A stretch of DNA of 29,676 nt from NCBI GenBank assembly GCA_023411175.1, contig JAEYPB010000089.1, forward strand, positions 1 through 29,676. Reading direction: 5' to 3'. Both the position numbers and the translations under genes were made by a program. Origin of the DNA: Bacillota bacterium. GTDB lineage: Bacteria; Bacillota; Clostridia; Christensenellales; Aristaeellaceae. The notes beneath the pieces are model-generated. The model saw only the letters and a program-made list of their open reading frames with translations, did no database searches and was not told the DNA's origin. How positions within the stretch are numbered: the first letter of the stretch is position 1; each line of letters opens with the position of its first letter. This document shows positions 22,954-29,676 of this stretch, in pieces.

Positions 22954-25137
22954 ATGTTGAAATTGACCGCATCCGGCGTTATTTTGCGCGGCGGTCGGCC
23001 GGAGGCGGCGGGCACAGCCTCCGAGGAGCAGCGGTCGCGCACGATCGCGGGGCGCATCCTGCGCGCCCACGGCGCCGGCGCTCATCTCAAGGACGGCATG
23101 CTGCACCTGAAGTTTGACAGCCTGATCTCCCACGACATCACCTACGTCGGCATCATCCAGACGGCGCGCGCCAGCGGCATGAAGCGCTTCCCGCTGCCCT
23201 ACGCGCTGACCAACTGCCACAACTCGCTGTGCGCGGTGGGCGGCACCATCAACGAGGACGACCACGCCTTCGGCCTGTCGGCGGCGGTCAAGTACGGCGG
23301 CATCTACGTGCCGGCGAATTTCGCGGTCATCCACCAGTACGCCCGGGAGGCGATGGCGCGCTCGGGCGGCATGATTCTGGGTTCCGACAGCCACACCCGC
23401 TACGGCGCGCTGGGCACGATGGGCGTCGGCGAGGGCGGGCCGGAGCTGGTCAAACAGCTCTTGGGCAACACCTACGACGTGAAGAGCCCAGATGTCGTTC
23501 TGGTCTACCTGACGGGCGCGCCCCGGCCGGGCGTCGGCCCCCACGACGCAGCCCTGGCCCTGTGCGAAGCGGTTTACGCAAACGGCTTCGCGAAAAACAA
23601 GATTTTGGAATTCATCGGCCCCGGCGTCAAAAACCTTCCGATGGACTTTAGGCTGGGACTCGACGTGATGACCACCGAGACCGCCTGCCTGTCCTCGGTG
23701 TGGCAGACCGACGAGATGGCCGAATCCTTCTTCCGCCGGGCGGGCCGCCCGGGCGACTTCAAGGCGCTCGCGCCGGACGAAGGCGCATACTACGACGCGA
23801 TGATCGAAATGGACCTGTCGGCCGTCGAGCCGATGATCGCGCTGCCCTTCCACCCGTCCAGCGCGCTGTCCATCCGCGCCCTCCTCGAAAACCCCGGCGA
23901 CATCCTCCGGGAGGCCGAGGTGCGGGAAGGGCTGCCCGAAGGCAGCCTGACCGGGAAGGTCTCGGGCGGCAAGGTTCTGGTGGATCAGGGCGTGATCGCG
24001 GGCTGCGCCGGCGGCCTGTACGACAACCTTTCGGAGGCCGCGGCCATCCTTTCCGGCGGCTCGGTGGGCAGCGGGGCGTTCTCGCTCTCCTGCTACCCCG
24101 CCTCCGTGCCGGTGAACCTCCAGATTCTAAAAAGCGGCGTCGCGGAGACGCTGATGGAAGCCGGGTCACTCCTCAAGCCCGCCTTCTGCGGCCCCTGCTT
24201 CGGCGCGGGGGACGTGCCCTTTAACGGCGGCCTGTCCGTCCGCCACACCACCCGGAATTTCAGAAACCGCGAGGGCTCGAAGCCCGGCGAGGGCCAGCTG
24301 GCGATGGTGGCGCTGATGGACGCGCGCTCCATCGCAGCCACGGCGAAAAACGGCGGCGTGCTGACCGGCGCGGACGAAATCGACTATGCGCCGCCCGCCG
24401 ACCACGGCCAGCCGATGGACCTCTCCGTCTACGAAAAGCGGGTCTACCGGGGCTGGGGCGCGGCGAAGCCGAACGAGCCGCTTACCTTTGGCCCCAACAT
24501 CACCGACTGGCCGAAGTTCGGCCCGCTGCCAAAAAACCTGCTGCTCTCCGTCGCGTCTGTTCTGACCGATCCGGTGACCACGACGGACGAGCTGATCCCC
24601 TCCGGCGAGACCTCCTCCTACCGCTCGAACCCGGTCCGGCTTTCGGACTTCACCCTCTCCCGCCGCGACCCCGGCTATGTGGGCCGCGCCAAGGCGGTCA
24701 GGGACGCCGCGCCGGAATCCTGGGCGCACCTCGTGCCCAACCCCGCCGAAACCGGCTACGCCACCGTCATCTGGGCATTGCGCCCCGGCGATGGCTCCGC
24801 AAGGGAGCAGGCGGCCTCCTGCCAGCGCGTCTTGGGCGGGCGGGCCAACATCTGCCTGGAGTACGCCACCAAGCGCTACAAGTCGAACCTCGTGAACTGG
24901 GGCATCCTGCCCTTCACCACGGATGAAGCGCCGGGCGAAGTGGGCGACCTCCTTCTCATCGAAAACATCCGCGCCGCGGTCGAGGGCGGCGAATCCCAAG
25001 TGACGGCCACGCGGCTCTCGGACGGCCGGAAGGTTCCCCTCAGGCTGGACGGCCTCGACGCCGCGCAGCGCCGCATCCTGCTGGACGGTTGCCTGATGAA
25101 CTACTACGCACTGGCCGCAAAGGAGAGAGAGTCATGA
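22954..25137 (+). CDS. Aconitase-family hydratase
   Basis: 4Fe-4S hydro-lyase, 727 residues, expected to isomerise citrate to isocitrate given its neighbours. Cluster ligands are Cys351 (GCAGGLYDNL) and Cys412 and Cys415 (FCGPCFGAGD). The substrate-binding part has FDSLISHDITYVG, ILGSDSHTRYGALGTMGVGEGG, and the C-terminal swivel domain has RRDPGYVGRAKAVRDAA and GRANICLEYATKRYKSNLVNWG. The length and these motifs place it nearer the YbhJ-like/hydratase branch than to AcnA or AcnB. ATG 22954 is chosen because GGAGG lies 8 nt upstream. The stop codon overlaps the isocitrate dehydrogenase start by 4 nt, so translation is coupled. Confidence 0.92.
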   Translation: MLKLTASGVILRGGRPEAAGTASEEQRSRTIAGRILRAHGAGAHLKDGMLHLKFDSLISHDITYVGIIQTARASGMKRFPLPYALTNCHNSLCAVGGTINEDDHAFGLSAAVKYGGIYVPANFAVIHQYAREAMARSGGMILGSDSHTRYGALGTMGVGEGGPELVKQLLGNTYDVKSPDVVLVYLTGAPRPGVGPHDAALALCEAVYANGFAKNKILEFIGPGVKNLPMDFRLGLDVMTTETACLSSVWQTDEMAESFFRRAGRPGDFKALAPDEGAYYDAMIEMDLSAVEPMIALPFHPSSALSIRALLENPGDILREAEVREGLPEGSLTGKVSGGKVLVDQGVIAGCAGGLYDNLSEAAAILSGGSVGSGAFSLSCYPASVPVNLQILKSGVAETLMEAGSLLKPAFCGPCFGAGDVPFNGGLSVRHTTRNFRNREGSKPGEGQLAMVALMDARSIAATAKNGGVLTGADEIDYAPPADHGQPMDLSVYEKRVYRGWGAAKPNEPLTFGPNITDWPKFGPLPKNLLLSVASVLTDPVTTTDELIPSGETSSYRSNPVRLSDFTLSRRDPGYVGRAKAVRDAAPESWAHLVPNPAETGYATVIWALRPGDGSAREQAASCQRVLGGRANICLEYATKRYKSNLVNWGILPFTTDEAPGEVGDLLLIENIRAAVEGGESQVTATRLSDGRKVPLRLDGLDAAQRRILLDGCLMNYYALAAKERES

Positions 25138-26330
25138 GCCGCATCCCGATGAACCCCATCGTCGAAATGGACGGCGATGAGATGACCCGCATTTTGTGGA
25201 AGATGATCAAGGAGCAGCTGCTCGAGCCCTTCGTGCAGCTGAACACCGAGTACTTCGACCTGGGCCTGCCCAGCCGCGACGCCACCAACGACAAGGTCAC
25301 GATCGAATCCGCGCTGGCCGCCAAGAAGCTGGGCGTCTCGGTCAAGTGCGCCACCATCACCCCCAACGCCCAGCGCGTGGAGGAGTACGGGCTCAAGAAG
25401 ATGTGGAAGAGCCCCAACGCCACCATCCGCGCGCTGCTGGACGGCACGGTGTTCCGCTCGCCGATTCTGGTTGAAAATGTAAAGCCCGTCATCCCCCGCT
25501 GGGTCAAGCCCATCACCATCGCCCGCCACGCCTATGGCGACGTATACCGCGCGGTGGAGATGCGTGTGCCCGGCCCCGGCAGGGCGGAACTCGTCTTCAC
25601 CGGGGAGGACGGCAGGGTGATGCGCGCCGCGGTTTACGACTTTGAGGGCGCAGGCCTTCTGCAAGCGATGCACAACAAGGACGACTCCATCCGCTCCTTC
25701 GCCCACTCGTGCTTCCGCTACGCGCTCTGGGCAAAGCAGGACCTGTGGTTCTCCACCAAGGACACCATCTCGAAGACCTACGACCAGACCTTTAAGCTGA
25801 TCTTCCAGGAGATCTACGACAGCACCTACAAGGCGCTGTTCGAAAAGGCGGGCATTGAATACTTCTACACCCTCATCGACGACGCCGCCGCCCGGGTGGT
25901 GCGCTCGGAGGGCGGGTTCATCTGGGCCTGCAAAAATTACGACGGCGACGTGATGAGCGACCTCGTCTCCACCGCCTTCGGGTCGCTCGCGATGATGACC
26001 AGCGTGCTCGTCAGCCCCGACGGCGCGTTCGAGTACGAAGCCGCCCACGGCACCGTCACCCGCCACTACTACCGCTATTTGAAGGGCGAGGCCACCTCCA
26101 CCAACCCGGTGGCCACCATCTTCGCCTGGAGCGGCGCGCTGAAAAAGCGCGGTGAGCTGGACGGCAACAAGCCCCTGGAAGCGTTCGCGGGGCGGCTCGA
26201 GCAGGCGACACTTGGCACCATCGAGTCCGGCGTCATGACCCGGGACCTCGCGTCCCTCGCCACCGGCTCGCCTTCGGCGGTCACCTCTGCGGAGTTCATC
26301 GCCGCCATCGCGGATAAGCTTCAGGCGTAG
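25134..26330 (+). CDS. icd: NADP-dependent isocitrate dehydrogenase, eukaryote-like type
   Basis: Oxidises isocitrate to 2-oxoglutarate and CO2. 398 residues of the homodimeric class that includes mitochondrial and cytosolic enzymes, not the E. coli Icd class: NPIVEMDGDEMTRILWKMIK at the start, SVKCATITPNAQRVEEYGLK, KKMWKSPNATIRALLDGTVF, then AAHGTVTRHYYRYLKGEATS and ESGVMTRDLASLA near the end. The phosphosite-like substrate Ser and the Arg residues of the active site lie in SPNATIR and the RHAYGDVYRA stretch. NADP rather than NAD is inferred from the class. ATG 25134 overlaps the aconitase stop (ATGA). Confidence 0.95.
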   Translation: MSRIPMNPIVEMDGDEMTRILWKMIKEQLLEPFVQLNTEYFDLGLPSRDATNDKVTIESALAAKKLGVSVKCATITPNAQRVEEYGLKKMWKSPNATIRALLDGTVFRSPILVENVKPVIPRWVKPITIARHAYGDVYRAVEMRVPGPGRAELVFTGEDGRVMRAAVYDFEGAGLLQAMHNKDDSIRSFAHSCFRYALWAKQDLWFSTKDTISKTYDQTFKLIFQEIYDSTYKALFEKAGIEYFYTLIDDAAARVVRSEGGFIWACKNYDGDVMSDLVSTAFGSLAMMTSVLVSPDGAFEYEAAHGTVTRHYYRYLKGEATSTNPVATIFAWSGALKKRGELDGNKPLEAFAGRLEQATLGTIESGVMTRDLASLATGSPSAVTSAEFIAAIADKLQA

Positions 26331-26346
26331 CGGTCGCGCCGTGCGC

Positions 26347-26380
26347 GAAAAACCGCCCCGAAACCGTAGGGTTTCGGGGC
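26347..26380. terminator. Bidirectional terminator between convergent genes
   Basis: CCCCGAAACC (26356-26365) and GGTTTCGGGG (26370-26379) form a perfect stem. The T-run is on the minus-strand side (GGTTTTTCG), so it mainly serves the split-barrel gene but also faces the end of icd. Confidence 0.85.
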
Positions 26381-26404
26381 AGTCATGTTTCTGCGAAGGC
26401 TGCC

Positions 26405-26845
26405 TTACAGCGCCCCCCGCGCTTCCTTCCAATCCACCAGCAGGTTGTACCTCTCGGTATTAAAGCGCAGCACGCAGTAGTTCGGGTCGCCCGGGCCGGA
26501 GAAGTGGTTTTCGAGCCCGTCGTACCACATCGCCTGTTTGACGGCTTCATCCGTCACAACCGTTACCCGCCCGGTCAGCGTAATGTTATAACACTCGCTG
26601 GCAAAGCAGACGGCGGCGCGGTTCGCCTGTCCGGCGCGCCTTGCCTTGTTGCTCTCACGCCCTGTGCAGAAGGTAACCCACTCGATGCCCTCCGCCCTCG
26701 CCGGGGTGATGGCCGAGGCAGTCGGGCCGCCTGACTCATCATCCATCAGCGCCAGCACGCAATAAAGCTCTCCGCCCGAGGGTTTATCGCACGCGGTGTT
26801 CCGGGCAATGATCTCCGCCGCCCTCTTGATGACGTCACGTTCCAT
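26405..26845 (-). CDS. Pyridoxamine 5'-phosphate oxidase-like FMN-binding protein
   Basis: Small split-barrel flavoprotein of the pyridoxamine 5'-phosphate oxidase superfamily, 146 residues, closest in style to the general stress protein 26 type. Features: CVLALMDDESGGPTASAITP, EWVTFCTGRESNKARRAGQA (a phosphate-binding-like loop), RAAVCFASECYNITLTGRVTVV, and the C-terminal YCVLRFNTERYNLLVDW. Substrate unknown; true PLP synthesis is not indicated. ATG 26845 has GGGAGGC upstream. It follows the WYL regulator gene by 64 nt, and that gap contains a perfect 10-bp palindrome. Confidence 0.85.
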   Translation of the reverse strand: MERDVIKRAAEIIARNTACDKPSGGELYCVLALMDDESGGPTASAITPARAEGIEWVTFCTGRESNKARRAGQANRAAVCFASECYNITLTGRVTVVTDEAVKQAMWYDGLENHFSGPGDPNYCVLRFNTERYNLLVDWKEARGAL

Positions 26846-26887
26846 AGATGCCGCCTCCCGATTCTTTTTGCCCATCATAGCACGCCA

Positions 26888-26911
26888 AACAGGACAGCAT
26901 CCTGTCCTGTT
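26888..26911. promoter_or_regulatory. Palindrome between the WYL regulator and split-barrel genes
   Basis: AACAGGACAG (26888-26897) and CTGTCCTGTT (26902-26911), perfect over 10 bp with a 4-nt spacer. It overlaps the stop codon of the WYL gene and lies just upstream of a TATGAT box (minus strand) before the next gene. Operator or weak terminator; only TTTGG follows on the minus strand. Confidence 0.6.
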
Positions 26912-27815
26912 ACGGATACAGGGCAAGAATTTTTTTCGCGGCGTCCCGGATCTCCCCGGCGAGGCCAGACGGCTCCAGCACCTGAACCCTGTCGCCAAAG
27001 CCCAGGAGCCAGGCGAGGATGTAGCGCCGGCTGGCAAACCCAACCTCCAGCCTGAGTGAGCCATCCTCCGCCACGGTCCAGGCGTCCGGGCCGTACTCAT
27101 CCATCAACTGATGCCTGGCCGACGGGTGAAACAGCGCGATCAACCGCTCGCCGCCTTCAAGAAAAGCGCCAAAATCGCGCCTTTCGGGCGGTATCTCCCG
27201 GGCCGCGAAGCGCTCGTCCAATATGCGGAGGTTTGAAAGCCGGGTCAGCTTGAACAGTCGAAAATCCAGCCGGTCACAGCAGAAGCCGAACACATACCAG
27301 GCCGACCATTGAAAGACGATGAGGCACGGCTCCAGAACCCTTTTCGTCTCGCCCTTTTCGCTGAAATAGTCGAATGCAATCAGGCGGCTTTCCAGGATCG
27401 CCTGCTTGAGCCCCGCGATCTTATCCGTAAGGCTTCCACGCTGGTGGGCCGCAAGGTCGATGACCACCGGCTCCCGAAGGGATACCATGGCACCCCTTCC
27501 AACGCGCAGCTTGTCCAGCGTGCGCTCGACCTGAGAGTCTCCGGACACGCTGCCGATCCCACGAAGCGCAACGATGATGCCGGAAAGCTCGTCGGCGGTC
27601 AGCACGCTCCTGTCCAGCCTGTAGCCCTCCGCGATTGACAGGCCGCCGCCTGCCCCCTGCCGGGTGACAATGGGGATACCCGCCCGGCAGAGCGCGTCGA
27701 TGTCCCGGCTGATGGTGCGGCGGGTGACCTCAAATTTTTCAGCGAGGCAGGGCGCCGTCACTCGTTCGTTCTGCATGAGGACGGCTAGAATGCCCATCAG
27801 GCGGTCAATCTTCAT
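26910..27815 (-). CDS. WYL-domain transcriptional regulator (YafY family)
   Basis: 301 residues. The N-terminal winged helix-turn-helix of DeoR/HTH_11 type (MKIDRLMGILAVLMQNERVT, then FEVTRRTISRDIDALC) is followed by a WYL domain starting near residue 135 (LIAFDYFSEKGETKRVLEPC, WSAWYVFGFC, FRLFKLTRLSNL) and a C-terminal WCX segment ending YILAWLLGFGDRVQVLEP. WYL regulators sense small ligands or single-stranded nucleic acid in different cases; the ligand here is unknown. ATG 27815 has AGGTGG upstream and starts 31 nt after the desulfhydrase-like gene, so the two are probably co-transcribed. The frame runs further upstream, but only inside the preceding gene. Confidence 0.93.
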   Translation of the reverse strand: MKIDRLMGILAVLMQNERVTAPCLAEKFEVTRRTISRDIDALCRAGIPIVTRQGAGGGLSIAEGYRLDRSVLTADELSGIIVALRGIGSVSGDSQVERTLDKLRVGRGAMVSLREPVVIDLAAHQRGSLTDKIAGLKQAILESRLIAFDYFSEKGETKRVLEPCLIVFQWSAWYVFGFCCDRLDFRLFKLTRLSNLRILDERFAAREIPPERRDFGAFLEGGERLIALFHPSARHQLMDEYGPDAWTVAEDGSLRLEVGFASRRYILAWLLGFGDRVQVLEPSGLAGEIRDAAKKILALYP

Positions 27816-27846
27816 GCCGTCCACCTGTCGCGTGCTTTCCCGCGGC

Positions 27847-28911
27847 TCATCCGTCCATCCGGGCGAGGTCGCCCAGAATCTCGCGTTCGGCGAACAGCGC
27901 CGTCGCGCCGCCGGTATGCCAGAAGACGGCGGTGCTGCCGGGGGCAATTTTTCCGCTTTCGATGTGGCCGAGAAGCCCGGCGAAGGCCTTTCCGGTGTAC
28001 ACCGGGTCGGCCAGAAGCCCTTCCGTCCGTGCGAGGAGGCGGATCGCCCGGGTGGCCGCCGCGTTGGGCTTTTCATAGCCCGGGGCGAAGTACCCGCGGT
28101 CAACCGCAAAATCCGAGGTCTCCACCCGCTCGCCGCTGCCGAGCCAGGCGAGGCTCCCGTTGGCGAGGGACGCGCATTTTTCCTCGTATTCCGGCCCCTT
28201 TTCGCTGACCGCGATGGCGACGACCTTCGCCCTGCCGCCCACAAGCCGCCGCCCCGCCACGAGGCCGGCCAGCGTGCCGCCGGTGCCCGCGCCGACGTAG
28301 ATGCCGTCAGGATCGAGGCCCATCGCTTCGCATTGCTCCATGAGCTCCAGATACCCGGCCGCAAACGCGGCGGAGCCGACTTCGTTCGCGCCGCCCAGCG
28401 GGATATCATAGCACCGGTGCCCCTCGGCTTCAAGCCGCGCCGCGTGGGCGCCGCCCAGCGCGAAGCACCTTCGCTCGGTATCCGCCTCCGTCTCCCCCGG
28501 TTCGCCCTTGACCACATGAAGCTCCGCGCCGAGGATCGCGTCCAGCAGCATGTTGGCGCGCACGTCCGCCTCGTCCGGCTCCACGTAGGCATTCAGGTAC
28601 AGGATGGGGCTTAACCCCAGGCGGCGGCAGGCGGTGACGGTCTGCATGGCGTGGTTCGACTGGGTCGCGCCGTAGGTGAACACCGTGTCGCAGCCCTTCG
28701 CCACCGCGTCGCCCATCAGAAACTCCAGCTTGCGGATCTTGTTGCCGCCGAAGAGGCTCATGCCGGAAAAGTCGTCGCGCTTGACGTACAGGTTGACGCC
28801 CAGTTTTTCGGACAGCGCATCCAACCTGTGAAGGGGTGTGGGAAAGAAACCCAGCCTGGCCCGGGGCTTTTTTTCGATCAGCCGTCGGGCGGCTTCCATC
28901 ATCTCGTTCAT
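27847..28911 (-). CDS. D-cysteine desulfhydrase / ACC deaminase-family PLP enzyme
   Basis: Fold type II PLP enzyme of 354 residues. The PLP lysine is in FGGNKIRKLEFLMGD, near residue 52; the Ser/Asn of the substrate loop is in YGATQSNHAMQT; the phosphate cradle is GAGTGGTLAG; and FWHTGGATALF closes the active site. D-cysteine desulfhydrase (D-Cys to pyruvate, H2S and ammonia) and 1-aminocyclopropane-1-carboxylate deaminase cannot be told apart with certainty here; the former is more common in such bacteria. ATG 28911 is chosen because GGAGG lies 8 nt upstream; ATGs further up at 28926 and 28953 have no ribosome binding site. First gene of a probable operon with the WYL regulator. Confidence 0.9.
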   Translation of the reverse strand: MNEMMEAARRLIEKKPRARLGFFPTPLHRLDALSEKLGVNLYVKRDDFSGMSLFGGNKIRKLEFLMGDAVAKGCDTVFTYGATQSNHAMQTVTACRRLGLSPILYLNAYVEPDEADVRANMLLDAILGAELHVVKGEPGETEADTERRCFALGGAHAARLEAEGHRCYDIPLGGANEVGSAAFAAGYLELMEQCEAMGLDPDGIYVGAGTGGTLAGLVAGRRLVGGRAKVVAIAVSEKGPEYEEKCASLANGSLAWLGSGERVETSDFAVDRGYFAPGYEKPNAAATRAIRLLARTEGLLADPVYTGKAFAGLLGHIESGKIAPGSTAVFWHTGGATALFAEREILGDLARMDG

Positions 28912-28951
28912 TCGCGGTTCCTCCATTCCCTGTGAGACGCATTGCGCTTCC

Positions 28952-28957
28952 ATTATA
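28952..28957 (-). promoter_or_regulatory. -10 element of the desulfhydrase-like gene
   Basis: Perfect TATAAT on the minus strand 40 nt before ATG 28911. No convincing -35 at 16-18 nt, so the promoter may depend on an activator. Confidence 0.6.
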
Positions 28958-29012
28958 CCCCAGAGCGCCAGGGATGTGGAACCGGATTTCCGGACCTCTG
29001 AGAAATTTCAAA

Positions 29013-29036
29013 GCCGCCGCGCAAATGCGCGGCGGC
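29013..29036 (-). terminator. Terminator after the oxidoreductase gene
   Basis: GCCGCCGCGC (29013-29022) and GCGCGGCGGC (29027-29036) form a perfect 10-bp stem, followed on the minus strand by TTTGAAATTTC. It lies 28 nt after the stop codon. Confidence 0.75.
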
Positions 29037-29064
29037 AGCCTGTCTAAACCCGCAAGGTCAATGT

Positions 29065-29676
29065 TTATTTAAAGAACACGGGCTTCCCGGTCTTGCCGGA
29101 CTCGTAGATGGCCTCGAGGATCTGGGTGACCACCAGCGCCTGTTCCGGCTTGACGACGAGGGGCTTCGAATCGTCCTTCACGTGGTCGATCCACATGCGG
29201 GCTTCCACGTCCTCCGCATTGCCGCCCAAGTCGCCGTCAAAGAAGGCCACGCTGCCCGCGGTCAGCGCCGGCTCGGTCACGTACATCTTGGAGAAGCGCT
29301 CGCCGTTGATGCGAAGGCCGCCGTCCTTGCCCAGCATGTCCGCGCCGGCCTTGTCGCCGCAGAGAATCGTCTTGGCTTCGTTGGCGTCGATCATGTTGAG
29401 CGCCCAGGAGCTCTCCAGCACGATGGTCGCGCCGTTCTTCATCCGGACAAAGCCGAAGGCGCTGTCCTCGACGGTGAACTCCTTGGGGTCCCAGGGGCCC
29501 CAGGCGTTGGCGGAGTTTTCGTTGTCGCCGAGCTTCCTGAACACGCTGCCCACGACCATGTCCGGCTCGTAGTTGTCCATTTCCCACAGCGTCAGGTCCA
29601 GCGCGTGGGTGCCGATGTCGATCAGCGGGCCGCCGCCCTGCTGCTCCGCGTCCAGGAACACGCCCCAGGTGGGCAC
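29065..29676 (-). CDS. Gfo/Idh/MocA-family oxidoreductase, C-terminal part
   Basis: C-terminal half (203 residues seen) of an NAD(P)-dependent sugar or inositol dehydrogenase-like enzyme; the N-terminal Rossmann domain lies beyond the right edge. The family signature GGGPLIDIGTHALDLTLWEM is present, with the catalytic-region Asp and His. An open beta-sheet domain follows (VEDSAFGFVRMKNGATIVLE, SSWALN), and the end has EQALVVTQILEAIYESGKTG. The substrate cannot be stated. The gene stops at 29065 with a hairpin terminator after it, and its upstream context is not visible. Confidence 0.9.
   Translation of the reverse strand: MPTWGVFLDAEQQGGGPLIDIGTHALDLTLWEMDNYEPDMVVGSVFRKLGDNENSANAWGPWDPKEFTVEDSAFGFVRMKNGATIVLESSWALNMIDANEAKTILCGDKAGADMLGKDGGLRINGERFSKMYVTEPALTAGSVAFFDGDLGGNAEDVEARMWIDHVKDDSKPLVVKPEQALVVTQILEAIYESGKTGKPVFFK

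Noticed and set aside
26910..28592. A 560-codon minus-strand frame that would extend the WYL regulator upstream
   Set aside because: The extension lies wholly inside the desulfhydrase-like gene in another frame; the regulator has its own ribosome binding site and an ordinary N-terminus at 27815.

Overview
The window is about 29.7 kb of GC-rich bacterial DNA with short intergenic gaps, strong sigma-A type promoters and purine-rich ribosome binding sites. The hrcA-grpE-dnaK order with a perfect CIRCE operator, a SpoIID-domain lipoprotein, a C. symbiosum-type pyruvate phosphate dikinase and many membrane proteins with Pro/Thr/Glu-rich linkers point to a high-GC member of the Bacillota, most likely a Clostridia lineage such as Christensenellales. 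The placement is an inference from gene content; no rRNA, tRNA, CRISPR array or insertion sequence was seen.

Left part (1-9850): the heat-shock operon hrcA-grpE-dnaK on the minus strand (dnaK cut by the window edge); a membrane-anchored metallophosphoesterase divergent from radA, with overlapping -35 regions; a SpoIID/LytB-domain lipoprotein; a structured intergenic stretch; an orphan ZnuA-like lipoprotein that lacks most metal ligands; a NYN ribonuclease-fold protein with two OST-HTH-like domains; and a secreted or anchored protein of unknown role.

Middle part (9850-16650): four minus-strand genes (an acidic-repeat membrane protein, a HAD phosphatase, a zinc-ribbon/peptidoglycan-binding transmembrane protein and a small two-helix membrane protein) followed by a divergent methionine ABC transporter metN-metI-metQ. 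MetQ has a signal peptide but no lipobox cysteine.

Right part (16650-29676): pyruvate phosphate dikinase downstream of a fucosyltransferase-like gene; an unrecognised small protein; citrate synthase divergent from an aconitase-isocitrate dehydrogenase pair, together the oxidative branch from oxaloacetate and acetyl-CoA to 2-oxoglutarate; then a minus-strand group of a D-cysteine desulfhydrase-like PLP enzyme, a WYL-domain regulator and a flavin-binding split-barrel protein; and the C-terminal part of a Gfo/Idh/MocA oxidoreductase.

The least ordinary signal is a roughly 170-nt intergenic element present twice (about 7638-7806 and 21123-21296). Both copies fold into the same series of hairpins, and several differences between them are compensatory base-pair changes. 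Both copies lie just past the 3' end of a minus-strand gene. It is either a family of structured repeats or an RNA element that I cannot match to a named family.
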